Of a stretch of DNA of 64,000 bases, positions 60,893-64,000 are shown piece after piece. Source of the DNA: Lingula anatina. Its lineage: Eukaryota; Brachiopoda; Lingulata; Lingulida; Lingulidae. The notes beneath the pieces are model-generated. The model ran no database searches. It was not told the origin of the DNA and worked only from the letters and a program-made list of their open reading frames with translations. The stretch covers positions 1 through 64,000 of the forward strand of contig NW_019774070.1 of the NCBI RefSeq assembly GCF_001039355.2, read 5' to 3'. The position numbers and the translations under genes were made by a program. The stretch's first letter is position 1; each line of letters starts with the position of its first letter.

Positions 60893-63802
60893 ATGGCCGA
60901 CTGGAGGAAGTGTATGCTTTTGTTACCCTTAGTTGTTTTAATAAATACAGGTAAGAAGTGCAAATAACAATCTTTTGTTCAACCAGAAGTAATAAATACG
61001 TTATTTGGTTCATATTAAAGTTAGGTAGATGTGTTACCAGTCTTTATTTATATATCAAGGTTGAATAATAGACTGGAAAGTCTGATCGAGTTGTGACTCA
61101 TATCAACACGATTCAGCAAATACTAAGTAGTAAGTATTGACAGTAATTTTATTTATCGTAGATGGGTGATGGTTTTATTTTATAATGAAAGTGTGCTGTT
61201 TAAATGAAATTTTCTCAAGTAATCAACTTGTTCAGCCAGATATAGGAGGCGGAATCGGTTTGTCAGTTTGTAGCCGGCCAGTTTTCTTTTCCACTTTTGA
61301 TACAGAAACAGCTAGTGTATCAAACAGACTTGTTGACATGTCAGAGATCAATTGCTTTGATTCCGCTCAGTAGAGGCCACATTGTAAGACATAACTGACA
61401 ATTTAATACTTGTTTTTTAAGCTGATCATACTTCTATGTACTCAGTCTCCCACCCAATCAAAATGGAAACCTCTTTTTTCAGCATCTTGAACTAAAAAGA
61501 AATGGTGTGCTCTCTTCCATTTCAGCATCAGGTACTCGTGTGCAAAAACTGATATATTTTGATGTGACTGGGACAAGTGCTTGTTTCCGCAGGTTCAATG
61601 GCACACACCAAATTGGCTGTACATGTGAGTATCCCTCTTATTCATCTCTTACTGCCCAAAAAGTTATTAAAAGGGGAGGTTATCAGTATCATAAAGACTT
61701 GGGTTTTGTTTTAACCAGTTTTATTTTATTTTAGTCTTCACTGAGTACCATCATTTATTTGGTTTCTTGGGTCATTTCAGTGGACTAGTACTTTGTTTTG
61801 ATCAAATAGCTTGTACACTTAAAAAGAAAGAGCAGTGGCAACGTTGGATTAAATTAAAAATTTTTGGGCATTATTTTCTTTAAATGTTATGAAAAAGCAA
61901 AAAAAAAAAAAATGTGATTAAGATTAAAAACATATTTCAAAGTAGTATTTTTTTTGTCAAATTTTCTACAAAAACCTGTACCTGATTCCCTGTTAACCAC
62001 CTAATTTCATCTCCAGCTGACCTGACAGGTAATGTGGGTGTGGTGCATTATATAGAAAACAAGTCTGACTTGGACTGGGTGCTGGAAGCAGGTCCTCACC
62101 AGCCATATGCTTTACTGATGGAGCCAGAGCATTTTAACAGGTAGGTACAGGTAACAAGGGCCGGGGTGGGGGTAAGGACATAGCAGTTCACCAGGGCCCC
62201 CATAACTCGAAAGCATCATGTATTGTGAATAGCGATATCACATAGAGGCTACTTTGTTTTATGTGGGGCGAGTTACAGAATTGAGACACTTGCGCTCTGT
62301 CCAATGCGCTATGCTTTTGAGTTACGGGACCCAGCTATATACGCGTAATAAGGACAGGGTGGGGGGAACAGCCAGAGCAGTTCACCAGTTATGTACTTTG
62401 GGAAACTAAGGTCTAAGAACTTGCTGATCTAAAGCAGGTATAGTGCAGGGTCATTAACAAAATTTTACGTCAATTACGTAAATATTTAGTGCCAGATATA
62501 ATAAAGCATGCTTTTTATTCATACTTTAATGATTAAGACCAACTTTATTTCTCTGCAGGACCAATGTAATAGCTATCAAGCAATCTGGGAAGGTTAATGG
62601 AATTATGGTGATCAACAAAGAGAACTCCACGCTGCCTTCTAGTTTCCATTTCTCTCCTGATCAGTCGTGTCCCAATAATGTGAATGGTGAGAAACTTTCC
62701 TTTGATGGCATAGTGTGAATTAGAAACCTGGAATAAATTGGGAATTACAATGTACTTTCAAGACTGCCCTTTGCCTCCTTCTCACCTCACACATGATGTT
62801 TTTTCCCAATTATGAAGATAATGTACTTGGTTTCAAGAAAAATAATAATAATAATAATAAGATTCTTATATGGCGCCATACATTCTATCTCAAGGCGCCT
62901 TACAATAATGGCTAATATACTAAAATCATTAAAATGACTACAATATTTAAATCACAGGTCTGTATGACAAGCACAGCCAGTATGCAGACTGCAGTAATGT
63001 CACATGGAACACTGCTGGCAATGGCCTGATGTTCATGGACTTTGGCATGCCAATATTTTCTGTTCAGAATGAAACAGAAATAGACTACATAATACACAAG
63101 GTATTTTGTAATAATGATATATGATATCAAATATTTTTATTGTCAAAAAAGAAAGAGAAAGTTGGTTAGTAAAAGGCACACAAAGGACTTTGTACCTATA
63201 TATATTTATATATTGCTCATTTTAAAATTTCGTGAAAATTTCAGCAGTTTTCCAGCTTTCCTCTATAACCAAACTATACTGGCTTATATGAGTGTTAATG
63301 TAATTACATTTTTTTTGCTGTTTTAAGTTCAAACATGCATGGCCTACCATAGAGGAGACCAATATTGTATTATGAATGATATCTGATGTTGGTGAAATTT
63401 TGAAGGAGGACAGTGTCTTTTATTCTCCATTTATTCATAATGCTCTACATCAGCTTTGAAGAACACTTTTTGAAAGACTGGGGAAAGTGTATATTTGGCC
63501 CATGACAGTTTGTATATTGTACTTTTATTTAAGCATATTTGGAGACCCAGTATTGGGATTTTAACAGAGTTCATCTTCTGAATATGATATTTGCTTTATT
63601 TAAAAAGTTTTTCTACGAGAGTGTCAGCTGATATGAATATCATATTTTTATTTCCAGTGTTTTGCTGCTTTCAACAAACCCATCAATGGCACTCCAAGGG
63701 AACACCCCCTGTGTGCTGCACAGCTGAAAGATTTCATGACAGGTGCCAAGGATTCACACACCTGCCTCAGTAGAACCAAGAGGATAATTAATATAAATCC
63801 TG
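60893..63802 (+). CDS. NCSTN: Nicastrin, gamma-secretase subunit (5' six exons, continues off the right edge)
   Basis: Exons 60893-60950, 61526-61624, 62017-62140, 62559-62686, 62958-63100 and 63658-63802 have GT/AG borders and compatible phases and give 232 N-terminal residues. Nicastrin is the heavily glycosylated type I subunit that gates substrate access to presenilin in the membrane-embedded gamma-secretase complex (Notch and APP cleavage). Residues 1-20 (MADWRKCMLLLPLVVLINTG) are a signal peptide in their own exon. Family landmarks follow: ACFRRFNGTHQIGC; GVVHYIENKSDLDWVL; the CPNN block; CSNVTWNTAGNGLMFMDFGM; PIFSVQNETE; PLCAAQLKDF; and CLSRTKRIININP. The large aminopeptidase-like lobe, the DYIGS-type motif region and the TM segment lie outside the window. 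The start is the first ATG that opens the signal peptide. It is divergent from the Ly6 gene, with starts 1.6 kb apart. Confidence 0.93.
62840..62912 (+). repeat. AAT-microsatellite-linked dispersed repeat in nicastrin intron 4
   Basis: A run of AAT units (62840-62861) leads into GATTCTTATATGGCGCCATA and CTCAAGGCGCCTTACAATAA. This (AAT)n + tATaGCGCC + CTCAAGGCGCcTTACAA layout is recurrent in marine invertebrate introns as a short mobile repeat (recalled, not searched). GGCGCC occurs twice, about 22 bp apart. Confidence 0.5.
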
Positions 63803-64000
63803 GTAATTCTGAATACAACAATTTATTTCCAAATGCATATTAACCAGCACAGGCAGCTTGAATGCTGCATGGTTATTTGCTGGTAGGCCCTCATTTTTAG
63901 CTTAAGGAAGTGTTCATTTTGTTCCCAATAAATCTTAAGGAGGATGCTAATGTGATACAAATATGAAGTATTTAAGTGTAAGGCAACCTTTAATTTAATT

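Overview
The window is nuclear DNA from an invertebrate animal. It is AT-rich and intron-bearing, full of dinucleotide, trinucleotide and tetranucleotide microsatellites, and carries MITE-like elements and decayed LINE pieces. The gene content (a GAR-2/mAChR-B-like muscarinic receptor, nicastrin, a sushi/PAN receptor, a Ly6 protein) and the dispersed CTCCGCCAAGG-type repeat suggest a marine lophotrochozoan or non-vertebrate deuterostome. The sequence alone does not settle the phylum.

Layout. 1-39.3 kb is essentially a gene desert. It holds one possible first exon (minus strand, 1362-1546), two truncated copies of a dispersed repeat, two palindromic MITE-like elements (13.6-13.9 kb and 34.86-35.07 kb), microsatellites, and a small cluster of homeodomain-type sites near 5.15 kb. 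At 39.9-42.1 kb lies an intact 710-aa muscarinic-type GPCR whose whole coding region is one exon, with a likely 5'-UTR splice acceptor at 39366. About 50 bp after its stop codon a 2.9-kb segment begins that is duplicated in tandem (42122-45036 and 45038-47890). Both copies end in a poly-G run.

48.2-51.9 kb (minus strand) encodes a type I membrane protein that I reconstruct from six exons with matching phases: signal peptide, sushi/CCP, a PAN/apple-like module, three sushi domains in one exon, a transmembrane helix, and a tyrosine-containing tail ending in an ITIM-like and PDZ-ligand-like motif. A 181-base assembly gap lies in its second intron. At 53.7-54.1 kb is the 3' end of a CR1/Jockey-group LINE. 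54.3-59.3 kb (minus strand) is a three-exon, GPI-anchored Ly6/three-finger protein. Its 4-kb first intron contains an unidentified 103-codon ORF and a full-length copy of the dispersed repeat. A relic of another LINE reverse transcriptase and an unusual cluster of AGGCCT palindromes occupy the space before nicastrin (NCSTN). The first six coding exons of nicastrin run from 60.9 kb to the right edge on the plus strand.

The genes do not form an obvious pathway: they are neighbouring neuronal-signalling, cell-surface and protease-complex genes. The most novel-looking item is the sushi-PAN-sushi3-TM receptor with a possible inhibitory or adaptor-binding tail. Splice models were made by eye from consensus sites and reading-frame phase; no transcript data or database search was available.
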